Source of the DNA: CAZXIY01 sp964640935
Lineage (GTDB): Archaea; Thermoplasmatota; Thermoplasmata; Methanomassiliicoccales; Methanomethylophilaceae
DNA: 16,695 nucleotides
Direction of reading: 5' to 3'
Assembly (NCBI GenBank): GCA_964640935.1
Contig: CAZXIY010000026.1
Location: 1-16,695, forward strand
In this document: one piece after another, positions 7,166-14,892 of the stretch
Position numbering within the stretch: the stretch's first letter is position 1
How the letters are laid out: each line of letters opens with the position of its first letter
The notes under the pieces: model-generated
Database searches by the model: none
What the model was told of the DNA's origin: nothing
The model's input: only the letters and a program-made list of their open reading frames with translations
Made by a program: the position numbers and the translations under genes

Positions 7166-8680
7166 ATGTGCCTCATCACCTTTCTTCCGGACGGGAGGAC
7201 AGCGAATGTCCCGGCCGGTACAACGATATCCGAGGCTGCAAGGATCGCTTCCGTCAGGATCGCGTTGCCGTGCGGCGGAAAGGGAAGATGCGGCAGATGC
7301 GTCGTCACAATCGATGACGGGCACAAACGCAATGTGTTGGCCTGCAGGACGGCCGTCGAACACGATATCACAGTGACAGTTCCGTCCGGCGACGATTCCG
7401 ATGTCGTCGCTTCATCCGACAGCCGCCATTCATCGATTGAACATCCTGACGCACCGTCGACCGGATACGGTCTGGCCGTCGACATAGGAACGACCACGGT
7501 AGCCGTTGACATCCTGAATATGACCGACGGCAGCAGCGTCTACAGGGATGCTGGGATAAATCGTCAGCGCGACATCGGAGAGGATGTCCTCTCCAGGATC
7601 GAATACGCCTGCGATAACGGCCCTGCAGAATTGAACAGGCTGGTCATCGATTCGATAAACGATCTGATAGACCCGTTCCCGCATTCGGGTGAAGAAGGGG
7701 ACATCAGGCATGTCGTCATCTCGGGGAACACCGCGATGACGCACCTTTTCATGAACGTCGATCCGTCGCCGATAAGGCTGCCTCCATTCGAGCCGGTATT
7801 CAAAAAGGCAGAGACCATCGGACAAAAGACGGGATTGCATATCAACCGCGACGCAGCCGTCGTATGCATGCCGTGCATCTCGTCATACGTCGGCGGGGAT
7901 ATAACCAGCGATATCGTTTACTCGGGAATGGATAGAAATGACGAACTGGCACTTCTGATAGACGTTGGTACTAACGGAGAGGTCGCCCTCGGAAATAAAG
8001 ATATGATGCTGACGTGCTCGTCATCGGCCGGCCCGGCCTTCGAAGGAGGGCAGATGAGATCCGGGATGCTCGCCAAACCCGGGGCGATAGACAGTGTCAG
8101 GATAAGTGGCGGAAAAATAGATTACACGACGATAGGCGGACTTCCGCCGAAAGGGATCTGCGGATCCGGGATAATAGATCTCGTGGCACAGATGTTCAGG
8201 AACGGTCTGATCGACAGACGCGGGAATCTGACAGAGGCCTCCGGATCCGATGACGGCGTATTCACCGTGACGGATGGCATCGTCATAACCCAGGATGAGA
8301 TAAATAACATCATAATGACCAAGGCCGCGATCTATTCGGCGTCAAGAACGATGGTCCGCAAGCTCGGCATCGGATTCTCCGACCTGTCCAAGATATACAT
8401 CGCAGGAGGATTCGGCAACTTCATCAATCTCGAATCGGCGATAACCATCGGCCTGTTCCCGGATGTGGAACGCTCCAAGTATGACTATCTTGGGAATGCA
8501 TCATTGGCCGGAGCGGAGGATGCGCTGATATCCGGATCGTTCAGGAACCGTATCGATTCCGCATTCGGAAAGATGACATACGTCGACCTCAGTTCCGAAC
8601 CGATATTCTTTGACGAATACATGTCAGCCCAGTTCCTCCCGCACACGGACAAGACGCAGTTCGTTTCAATTGGGTTTTAA
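7166..8680 (+). CDS. acsV: Reductive activator of CFeSP (RACo/AcsV-like), ferredoxin plus ASKHA ATPase
   Basis: Likely ATP-dependent reactivase that returns inactive Co(II) in the corrinoid iron-sulfur protein to Co(I). Residues 1-75 form a plant-type [2Fe-2S] ferredoxin domain with ligands C36, C42, C45 and C60 (CGGKGRCGRC then C60). From about 101 the ASKHA-type ATPase (DUF4445-like) begins with YGLAVDIGTTTVAVDI, continues with ISGNTAMTHLF, LLIDVGTNGEVALG, PKGICGSGIIDL and IYIAGGFGNF. At 504 aa it is shorter than characterised bacterial RACo (about 630), because the linker and middle domain between ferredoxin and ATPase are mostly missing. It has no C-terminal ferredoxin cysteines, unlike RamA. 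Its place before the methyltransferase and opposite acsBDC supports CFeSP as substrate; activation of a methylamine or methanol corrinoid protein is an alternative. Confidence 0.87.
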   Translation: MCLITFLPDGRTANVPAGTTISEAARIASVRIALPCGGKGRCGRCVVTIDDGHKRNVLACRTAVEHDITVTVPSGDDSDVVASSDSRHSSIEHPDAPSTGYGLAVDIGTTTVAVDILNMTDGSSVYRDAGINRQRDIGEDVLSRIEYACDNGPAELNRLVIDSINDLIDPFPHSGEEGDIRHVVISGNTAMTHLFMNVDPSPIRLPPFEPVFKKAETIGQKTGLHINRDAAVVCMPCISSYVGGDITSDIVYSGMDRNDELALLIDVGTNGEVALGNKDMMLTCSSSAGPAFEGGQMRSGMLAKPGAIDSVRISGGKIDYTTIGGLPPKGICGSGIIDLVAQMFRNGLIDRRGNLTEASGSDDGVFTVTDGIVITQDEINNIIMTKAAIYSASRTMVRKLGIGFSDLSKIYIAGGFGNFINLESAITIGLFPDVERSKYDYLGNASLAGAEDALISGSFRNRIDSAFGKMTYVDLSSEPIFFDEYMSAQFLPHTDKTQFVSIGF

Positions 8681-8684
8681 TATA
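8675..8684 (+). promoter_or_regulatory. TATA-like element before the methyltransferase gene
   Basis: TTTTAATATA overlaps the stop codon of the corrinoid-activator gene and lies 20-29 nt before ATG 8704. It may give the methyltransferase-cooC pair its own promoter in addition to read-through from 7135. Confidence 0.45.
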
Positions 8685-8703
8685 GCACTACAATCCAGCC
8701 TCG

Positions 8704-9717
8704 ATGGATTGGAAATTCGCCACGACACTGATCGGTTCAGTGCCTTTCACTAATTCTAAGGAGGCAGTCAACGGGATCGTCGCTGGAGCGGTCTCTTGCC
8801 CTGCATGGCCTCAACTCACACAAAGGGGATATCAAGAGAGCATGTACGTCCAGACCGGCATACACCTACCGGGATTGAAGATAGAAGGGGACAAAGCGGT
8901 CGTAGATCTGAACGATTACGATCCCACCGAGGTCTACAACGCGATACTTTCCGACGATGTCGATTATTTCGTTTACCCCACGAGCGTCTATTCCGGATTC
9001 TATGAGATGCTGGAACATGATGTGTCCGCATTCACGGCCGTGAAGGGACAGGTCACCGGACCTATAAGCGAAGGACTTCAGATCCTCGACAAGGAAGGAC
9101 GCCCGGTGATCTACGACGAGGCGTATTGCGAGATCGTAAGGAAAACGGTAAACATGAGCGCAAAATGGCAGGCCAGACGCCTGTCCATGAAGAACGACAA
9201 CGTGATAATATTCTTCGACGAGCCGTCGGCATCAATGTTGGGCACCCCGTTCGCGTCGATCTCCGACGATGACGCCCTGAAGTATCTGAACGAATCTTTG
9301 GACGGCGTCGACTGCTTCAGAGGACTGCACTGCTGCGGGAATACTAATTGGGGGATGCTACTGAAGGCGAACATCGACATCCTCAGCATAGACGCATACC
9401 AATACGGCGAGAATCTCGCTATGTACCCCGAAGAACTTTCGGAGTTCCTGCGCAAGGGCGGCAGCATCGCATGGGGGATCGTACCGAACACCGATGCGAC
9501 GGTCAGAAGCGAGACTGCATGGTCGCTTGCCGAGAAGCTCGAGGGCATATTCGACAAGATAGAAGGAAAAGGAATAGACAGGAAGAGACTTGCGAAGCAT
9601 TCGCTCCTCACGCCGCAGTGCGGATTGAGCGGATTGTCGCAGGAGAACTTCACGAAGGCCCTTGCTCTTCTGAGGGACACGTCTCTTGAAATGAAGAAGA
9701 GGTACGAATTCCAATGA
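8704..9717 (+). CDS. Core methionine synthase-like methyltransferase (MesB/MesC type, MetE C-terminal/UroD fold)
   Basis: A single-domain TIM-barrel methyltransferase of 337 aa, matching the catalytic half of MetE and lacking the N-terminal folate-binding half. Zinc ligands are visible: H209 and C211 in GLHCCGNTNW, and C306 in TPQCGLSG, the counterpart of PDCGL in MetE. The segments VKGQVTGPISEG (113-124) and IIFFDEPSAS (168-177) also fit the MetE/UroD group. Core methionine synthases of anaerobes with Wood-Ljungdahl genes have been proposed to take methyl from CFeSP and pass it to homocysteine. The acs neighbourhood makes that the best guess here. A different thiol acceptor, such as coenzyme M as in MtaA/MtbA, cannot be excluded from sequence alone. 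The stop overlaps the ATPase start (ATGA), indicating coupled translation. Confidence 0.8.
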   Translation: MDWKFATTLIGSVPFTNSKEAVNGIVAGAVSCPAWPQLTQRGYQESMYVQTGIHLPGLKIEGDKAVVDLNDYDPTEVYNAILSDDVDYFVYPTSVYSGFYEMLEHDVSAFTAVKGQVTGPISEGLQILDKEGRPVIYDEAYCEIVRKTVNMSAKWQARRLSMKNDNVIIFFDEPSASMLGTPFASISDDDALKYLNESLDGVDCFRGLHCCGNTNWGMLLKANIDILSIDAYQYGENLAMYPEELSEFLRKGGSIAWGIVPNTDATVRSETAWSLAEKLEGIFDKIEGKGIDRKRLAKHSLLTPQCGLSGLSQENFTKALALLRDTSLEMKKRYEFQ

Positions 9718-10454
9718 TCATCGCTTTCGCCGGCAAAGGCGGCGTTGGAAAGAGCACGATATCATCTCAGGTGATAAGACGCCTTTCCAGGAAGGATGTC
9801 GTTCTTGCCGTCGATGCGGACCCGAACTCAAATCTCTGCGACAAGCTTGGTATAGAGGTCACCGGCACCATCGGCGGACTGAGGAATGACATAGTCGCCG
9901 ATCCGGAGATCGTGCCGGCAGGCATCAGCAAACAGGATTACATAACGACCCACATCCGTCAGATAATGACGGAGACGGACCGCATAGACCTTCTCGTCAT
10001 GGGCAGACCCGAAGGAGAGGGCTGCTACTGCTTCACCAACGACGTGCTGAAGAACTGCTTCAGGGATCTGATACCGTCCTACAAGTACACCGTTATAGAC
10101 AACGAGGCGGGGATGGAGCATATGTCGAGACGCGTCCTTCCGAACTCGGATGTCATCGTCTTCGTGTCCGATCCGACGAAGACCGGTATCCGCACCGCCG
10201 CCCGCCTGTCGCATCTTGCAGACGAGGTCAAGATCTCCACCAAGAAGAGGATCCTCGTGATCAACAACACGTTCGGCGATCTGCCCAAAGCATTGATCGA
10301 CGAGGCAGAATCCGCCGGCATGGACGAGGTGTTCGTGGTACCGCACGACGACTACATCTCGAAGGCCGCAATGGAAGGCGACTTCCTGGATCTTCCGGAC
10401 GATACCGTCTCCGGGAAGGCCGTATCGGCCCTGGTGGATCTCATCACGAAGTGA
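9714..10454 (+). CDS. cooC: CooC/AcsF-type nickel-insertion ATPase
   Basis: MinD/ParA-like P-loop ATPase of 246 aa. The deviant Walker A GKGGVGKST is at residues 7-15, VDADPN at 33-38, and the metal-binding CxC motif at C104/C106 in RPEGEGCYCFTND, where CooC and AcsF dimers bind nickel between subunits. CooC matures the Ni cluster of CODH and AcsF matures the Ni-Ni-[4Fe-4S] cluster of acetyl-CoA synthase. Because this window has AcsB but no CODH, an AcsF-like role is favoured. It overlaps the methyltransferase gene by four bases (ATGA). Its last 11 nt overlap the 3' end of the convergent acsC gene. Confidence 0.9.
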   Translation: MIIAFAGKGGVGKSTISSQVIRRLSRKDVVLAVDADPNSNLCDKLGIEVTGTIGGLRNDIVADPEIVPAGISKQDYITTHIRQIMTETDRIDLLVMGRPEGEGCYCFTNDVLKNCFRDLIPSYKYTVIDNEAGMEHMSRRVLPNSDVIVFVSDPTKTGIRTAARLSHLADEVKISTKKRILVINNTFGDLPKALIDEAESAGMDEVFVVPHDDYISKAAMEGDFLDLPDDTVSGKAVSALVDLITK

Positions 10455-11769
10455 TCTCTCTGAGATGCTTCGGTATGTTCTTCGATTCCGTCGTTCCGAC
10501 CACGACCTTTCTGCCGATGGCCTCCTGAAGCTTTCCGGACATCCTCGATACCAGCCCCGGCAGTATTACTACGCCGTCGCTCTTCGAGAGAACGCCCGAT
10601 TCTTCGAACGCCGCCGATACATGTTCCGGATCGAACTTCCCCGCCGCGTATGCAGTAAGGACCGACAGGCCTTCCGTATTCACTATCTGGAGCCATACCG
10701 GCACCTTAGATTTCTCGACATCCGCACGGACAGTGAAGTATGTCAGAGAGAAGTTCGTCGTGAACATTATCGGAGAGTGTTCCCCGGGGTTGTTGATGGG
10801 ATACAGACCCTGCTTGACCTGTATCGGTACCTGCGGATCGGTGTATATGTTCTGCCTGAGGGTGAACAGAGGCAGTGCTTCGTAGTTCTTCAGATCGTCG
10901 AATACTACGAGACTTCCGTATTTCATGGTCGATACGGCGGCCATCGCGACTGCGTACTCTCCGGAGCCTACGCGGTTCATCAGCGGATATCCGAAGGGCT
11001 TGAACTTCTTCTTGATGGCACTGCGTCTTGCGACGGTCTGCCTCTCGACGCATTCCTTGAGATTCTTAGATCCGAGATCCAGTATTATATCCGTCATCCC
11101 GAGCGATTTAGATCTTTCGGAAAGGATGAGAGCATCTTCCGTGTTCTCGGCCGATATCGCGAGGGGGCAGCTGCTCTTCTTTGCGATAGAACACATCGCG
11201 TCGATGTTCGAACTGTCCGCAGAGCATATGAGCGGTCTGCGGCCGGCACATACCGACAACGCCTTTTCTATGGCCCCGGGATCGCGGGATTCCAAAATGA
11301 ACGGATGCGTCCAGGCTTTCATGACGGCAGAAACGGCCTCGACGAATCTGTCCGCATCCCCGGAATCGTTCCTGACGGACATCATGTCCACCCTGAATAC
11401 GAGACCGACGCGTTCGAAACTGAGTTTGCCGATCTCTGCGATCCTGCCAGCGATACCTTCCGCATCCAGAAGATCTGATACCGTCAGGGCATAGGCTGTC
11501 TGGTTGACGAAACGGCGTTCGTGGCGGTAGAGGACTGTCTCTCCGCCCATATCTACGTGGTCGACCTTCGTGCCGACGGTCATCGTCGTGACCGGCGGTG
11601 CCGACGCCTCGCTGAGAGCCGATTTGGCGCTGTCGCTGACGTGCGGACAGCTGTCGATCTTAGCCTTCTGATTCGCAAGGAGCATAGCGAACGCGAGACA
11701 TGTTGGCTGTCCGCATTCCTTGCAGTTTGTCTTCGGAAGCAATTTGAAATATTCTATGGCCGTCGGCAT
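10444..11769 (-). CDS. acsC: Corrinoid iron-sulfur protein large (gamma) subunit
   Basis: Large subunit of CFeSP, 441 aa, which carries the cobamide and the [4Fe-4S] cluster and shuttles the methyl group to or from acetyl-CoA synthase. The N-terminal cluster motif has C16, C19, C24 and C41 (NCKECGQPTC...SCP), almost the same spacing as in Moorella AcsC. A TIM barrel follows, then a C-terminal B12-binding region starting around NNPGEHSPIMFTTNFSLTYF. The frame is open far upstream, but those residues are a shadow of acsD. ATG 11769 is chosen: it overlaps the acsD stop by one base (TGATG) and has a strong ribosome site GGAGGTG just before it. CdhE is the archaeal name for the equivalent subunit. 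The C-terminus overlaps the convergent ATPase gene. Confidence 0.95.
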   Translation of the reverse strand: MPTAIEYFKLLPKTNCKECGQPTCLAFAMLLANQKAKIDSCPHVSDSAKSALSEASAPPVTTMTVGTKVDHVDMGGETVLYRHERRFVNQTAYALTVSDLLDAEGIAGRIAEIGKLSFERVGLVFRVDMMSVRNDSGDADRFVEAVSAVMKAWTHPFILESRDPGAIEKALSVCAGRRPLICSADSSNIDAMCSIAKKSSCPLAISAENTEDALILSERSKSLGMTDIILDLGSKNLKECVERQTVARRSAIKKKFKPFGYPLMNRVGSGEYAVAMAAVSTMKYGSLVVFDDLKNYEALPLFTLRQNIYTDPQVPIQVKQGLYPINNPGEHSPIMFTTNFSLTYFTVRADVEKSKVPVWLQIVNTEGLSVLTAYAAGKFDPEHVSAAFEESGVLSKSDGVVILPGLVSRMSGKLQEAIGRKVVVGTTESKNIPKHLREITS

Positions 11770-12698
11770 CACAGCACCTCCGTGAGCTCTGCGGCGTACA
11801 CTTTTACCATGTCCGCCGCCCCCGGCGAACGCATTATGACTATGTCCGCCCCGGACATCATCGCGGCGAGGGCCGTCATGGCCTCCCACCAGATCACCCT
11901 GTGCATAGGATCCCCGACGGACGGGTCGTCCTCGCTGGTAGCATCGTTGACGCTCCATGCGGGAGTGCAGTCGCAGACCATCGGTGATTGGAGCATCTTG
12001 TCCCCGCCGAGAGCGGCGAGCCTGATACGCTCGTTGACTGAATATGAATAATCGAGCCCCATCCCCAGCGAGGCCATGAGCGGGTCCATGAGCACGTCCT
12101 TCCTGTCGACACCGAAATCCGAAAGAAGGATGTTCATCTGCTTCGCCAGGTTTATGTCGAGATTGGAGAACGCCAGCACTGCGTGTCCGTTCGCCATGGC
12201 AGCGGTAGACAATTTCTTGTAGCCGTTCTCGTCGACCTTGGCAAGGATGAGCCTGCTGTCCTTCACAGCATCGCTTACTGCTGCAAGGACCTGTGCATCC
12301 TTCTCGGCATTGCCGCTGCCGTAGACTATCATCGGCAGGGATGTCTTGTCAGATATCTTCTTGACCAAGGCCGCCGCATCCTCCGCGGACACGTTGCCTT
12401 TATCCGGATCGGTGCTCAGAAGACGTATGCATATCATATCCGCTCCGATGGATTTCCACATGATCGCCCATTCCACGGGGTCCTTCTGACGCCCGTCGAA
12501 CATAGATGCCGCAAGCTCGGGATAATCGGTCAGATCGTCCAGCACCTCGCCGGCTATCATCGGCCTCCTCTTCTGTGCGTTCTCGAAGGACAGGAACGGC
12601 ATACCCGTCGCTCCTCCCGCTACATAATCGCCTTTTCCGAGGGATACCTCGCCTATCGTACCGCCGTATTTTTCCTTGACCGAAGGTATTTCTGTCAT
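11769..12698 (-). CDS. acsD: Corrinoid iron-sulfur protein small (delta) subunit
   Basis: Small subunit of CFeSP, 309 aa, a TIM barrel that pairs with AcsC and caps its corrinoid. Bacterial AcsD is about 320 aa. Recognisable parts are YVAGGATGMPFLSFE (25-39), the segment ending in SIGADMICIRLLSTDP, the DPLMASLGMGLDYS stretch and the C-terminal HRVIWWEAMTALAAMMSGADI. There are no cofactor-binding cysteine motifs, as expected. It starts 12 nt after the acsB stop with AGAGGTT as ribosome site and is coupled to acsC by a TGATG overlap. CdhD is the archaeal synonym. Confidence 0.94.
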   Translation of the reverse strand: MTEIPSVKEKYGGTIGEVSLGKGDYVAGGATGMPFLSFENAQKRRPMIAGEVLDDLTDYPELAASMFDGRQKDPVEWAIMWKSIGADMICIRLLSTDPDKGNVSAEDAAALVKKISDKTSLPMIVYGSGNAEKDAQVLAAVSDAVKDSRLILAKVDENGYKKLSTAAMANGHAVLAFSNLDINLAKQMNILLSDFGVDRKDVLMDPLMASLGMGLDYSYSVNERIRLAALGGDKMLQSPMVCDCTPAWSVNDATSEDDPSVGDPMHRVIWWEAMTALAAMMSGADIVIMRSPGAADMVKVYAAELTEVL

Positions 12699-12710
12699 CT
12701 GATGAACCTC

Positions 12711-14888
12711 TTACAGTAATGGATCCATGTGCAATGCGGGATGGTCCTTCTCGGACATCCACGCCATCAGCCCGTCCGCATCGTCCGTGACGGTCTCATC
12801 GGCTATCTTGTCCATGAGTCCGGGTATGCCGATGGCCTCGCTTCTTTTATCGAAATCCGTGCGGATCATATCCTTGAGATGCTTCGGCATCCAAGATATC
12901 CGCGCTATGCCGCCTTCAGCGGCGATGAACTTGTCGCTTGTGATATATCTTTTTCCGATCCCCATGAAACCGGGCGTCTGCCTGCCACCGCCGATCGAAC
13001 CGGCAAGTGTCGAGAACTTCATCCCTATCGGCGTCATACCGGGATAATCGCGGTCGACGAGAATGACCGACTGCATATCCACCGTCATGGCGACTATGAC
13101 CTCGAAACATCCGCAGGACGTCATCGGCGAATCCATCAGACTGTACATGCAGATCCTGTCTATGCTTCCCGCAGTGGACGATGATATCATATCGTCGATC
13201 CCTTCCCATTCTCCTTTTTGTATATCGACGGCGACACCTTTCTTCAGGGGTCTGTTCGGCCCGTTGGGTGATACTTCGCTGCTCGCCTTGGCATCCAGCC
13301 AATTGATGGCACCGCAGAGACCGATCCTCTCCGGAGATATGACGCATGTGTGGGATGGGGCAAAAGACTGGCACATGGTGCATGTGTAGAATTCATCCAC
13401 GAGATCGTCCTTCAGTCCGCGCATGCGCTCGTCCCTTGTCTCGTATACCGAAAGGGCCTCGGGGAGACGCCTTGCGATCTCCTCGGCATCGGTTATGACC
13501 GTCGCCTGCACCCTTGTGACGATCTTCCCGAACTCCTCCTTCAGCTTGTGAACGAGTATGCGGGCTATATCGATGAATTTGAATCCTCTCTCCTTCGCCT
13601 TCTTGCTTATGCGTATCCAGTCGGTGTCCCTCTGACCCGCGTGCCATACGCCTTCGGCGAAGTTGATCGAACTGTGGAAACGGCGCTCCATGACAGGCTC
13701 GAGATCGTCATGCATATCCTTTCCGTATACTTCGACGATCATGGCGAACGGGATGACAGAGCCGCTCTCGAAGGAATCGATCTCGTTCCCGATGATCGAT
13801 GTCTTCCCGTCCTCGACCGAGTTCTCGTCCCTGGATATCAGAAGCTCGAATGCCTGGCTCCTTGATCCGCCGGCCTCGATATATGTGTCCGGCTTCCTGA
13901 TTATCTCCCCTTCGAACGCAGGACCGTATCCCACGGGAAGGTCTATCGGGGCGAGTTTCACGATTATGCCGCGCTCCTCTATGCCGGCCTGGACCATATC
14001 GATATGATCCCTGCATACCTTCACAGCACCCGGTATCTCCGGAAGGTGCTGATCGGTCACTATGCACGCGCTGTGCTTGAGGGCAGCGAATGCAAATGCC
14101 GCATCCAGGCAGCTAAGCGGACCGGTCTGTATGACGAAGACCTTCGGACGTTTGGACAGATATCCTGCGATCCTCTCCGCATCGCCTGATGCCACGTTAC
14201 CGAACGTCAACGCAGCTCTGACAGCGAAATTCAAAGCATGGACCGTTCCGGTGAACATCCCTACGGGATAGACCATCCTGTCGAACCCTGTGGCGACATC
14301 ATTGCCTGCCATGAGCGACGGATAGTCGCCGGATGCGATTATCACCATGCCCTTGGACTGTATGCTGCCGACCATGCAGCGGAGTTCGGTGGAACTCACA
14401 TGTCCGCCCAGAAGAACGACCGCCCCGGGTATCGTCTCGTCCACGAAACTGAGCCCGAGCGATCTGAGCACACGGTCCGGTATGAATCCCGATCCGCGGC
14501 CGTAGAGATATTTCACGGCCTCGATTATCTCCGCCGCATACATGGCGTTCTCGCCTGCGGCGAGGCCGTCGTCGATGGACGATGCGGAAGCATGCTTCAG
14601 ACCGTTCAGGAACTCCGCGGCCGCATCCAGATCCAACGTCTCGATGCCTTTCCACGCATAGATGAGGGGAAGACCGTATCCCGTCTCCGGATACGACAGA
14701 ACTGTACCGCCGCCGAACTTGGCGATTGCATCGGAAACAGACCTCTTGGCTATGGAGACTATGCCGTCAGAACCTTTGGCGGACATCGAAAGAAGACACT
14801 CTGCATCGATGTCCTGGCGTGTATCGAGGACGGTATCGAGGTCGCTGTCGCCGACATCGTATGCAGCCTTGATCTTCTCTCTGTTCAT
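12711..14888 (-). CDS. acsB: Acetyl-CoA synthase, full-length bacterial type
   Basis: Makes or splits acetyl-CoA from CoA, CO and the methyl group on CFeSP at the A-cluster. From ATG 14888 the protein is 725 aa, close to the 729 of Moorella AcsB. All six A-cluster cysteines are present: C503, C506, C515 and C525 (YTCTMCQSFAPSHTC...LCG) and C592/C594 (MTSCGCFE). These are shifted by only three residues from Moorella C506/509/518/528/595/597, which also supports this start over ATG 14930. GGGRQTPGFMGIGKRYI and the terminal HPALHMDPLL are strongly conserved. The N-terminal domain (about 1-310), which contacts CODH in bacteria and is absent from typical archaeal CdhC (about 470 aa), is present. 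No CODH gene adjoins it. It starts 4 nt after the ACT-protein stop. Confidence 0.96.
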   Translation of the reverse strand: MNREKIKAAYDVGDSDLDTVLDTRQDIDAECLLSMSAKGSDGIVSIAKRSVSDAIAKFGGGTVLSYPETGYGLPLIYAWKGIETLDLDAAAEFLNGLKHASASSIDDGLAAGENAMYAAEIIEAVKYLYGRGSGFIPDRVLRSLGLSFVDETIPGAVVLLGGHVSSTELRCMVGSIQSKGMVIIASGDYPSLMAGNDVATGFDRMVYPVGMFTGTVHALNFAVRAALTFGNVASGDAERIAGYLSKRPKVFVIQTGPLSCLDAAFAFAALKHSACIVTDQHLPEIPGAVKVCRDHIDMVQAGIEERGIIVKLAPIDLPVGYGPAFEGEIIRKPDTYIEAGGSRSQAFELLISRDENSVEDGKTSIIGNEIDSFESGSVIPFAMIVEVYGKDMHDDLEPVMERRFHSSINFAEGVWHAGQRDTDWIRISKKAKERGFKFIDIARILVHKLKEEFGKIVTRVQATVITDAEEIARRLPEALSVYETRDERMRGLKDDLVDEFYTCTMCQSFAPSHTCVISPERIGLCGAINWLDAKASSEVSPNGPNRPLKKGVAVDIQKGEWEGIDDMISSSTAGSIDRICMYSLMDSPMTSCGCFEVIVAMTVDMQSVILVDRDYPGMTPIGMKFSTLAGSIGGGRQTPGFMGIGKRYITSDKFIAAEGGIARISWMPKHLKDMIRTDFDKRSEAIGIPGLMDKIADETVTDDADGLMAWMSEKDHPALHMDPLL

Positions 14889-14892
14889 ATCA

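Noticed and set aside
7166..8680. RamA-type methylamine methyltransferase activase
   Set aside because: RamA has C-terminal [4Fe-4S] ferredoxin motifs and no N-terminal [2Fe-2S] domain. This protein shows the opposite arrangement.
11772..11958. Upstream extension of the acsC frame by 63 codons
   Set aside because: The extra residues are the out-of-frame shadow of acsD. The cluster motif spacing and the GGAGGTG ribosome site place the start at 11769.
12711..14888. Archaeal-type CdhC (ACDS beta subunit)
   Set aside because: CdhC lacks the long N-terminal domain. This protein is 725 aa and its cysteine positions match bacterial AcsB almost exactly.
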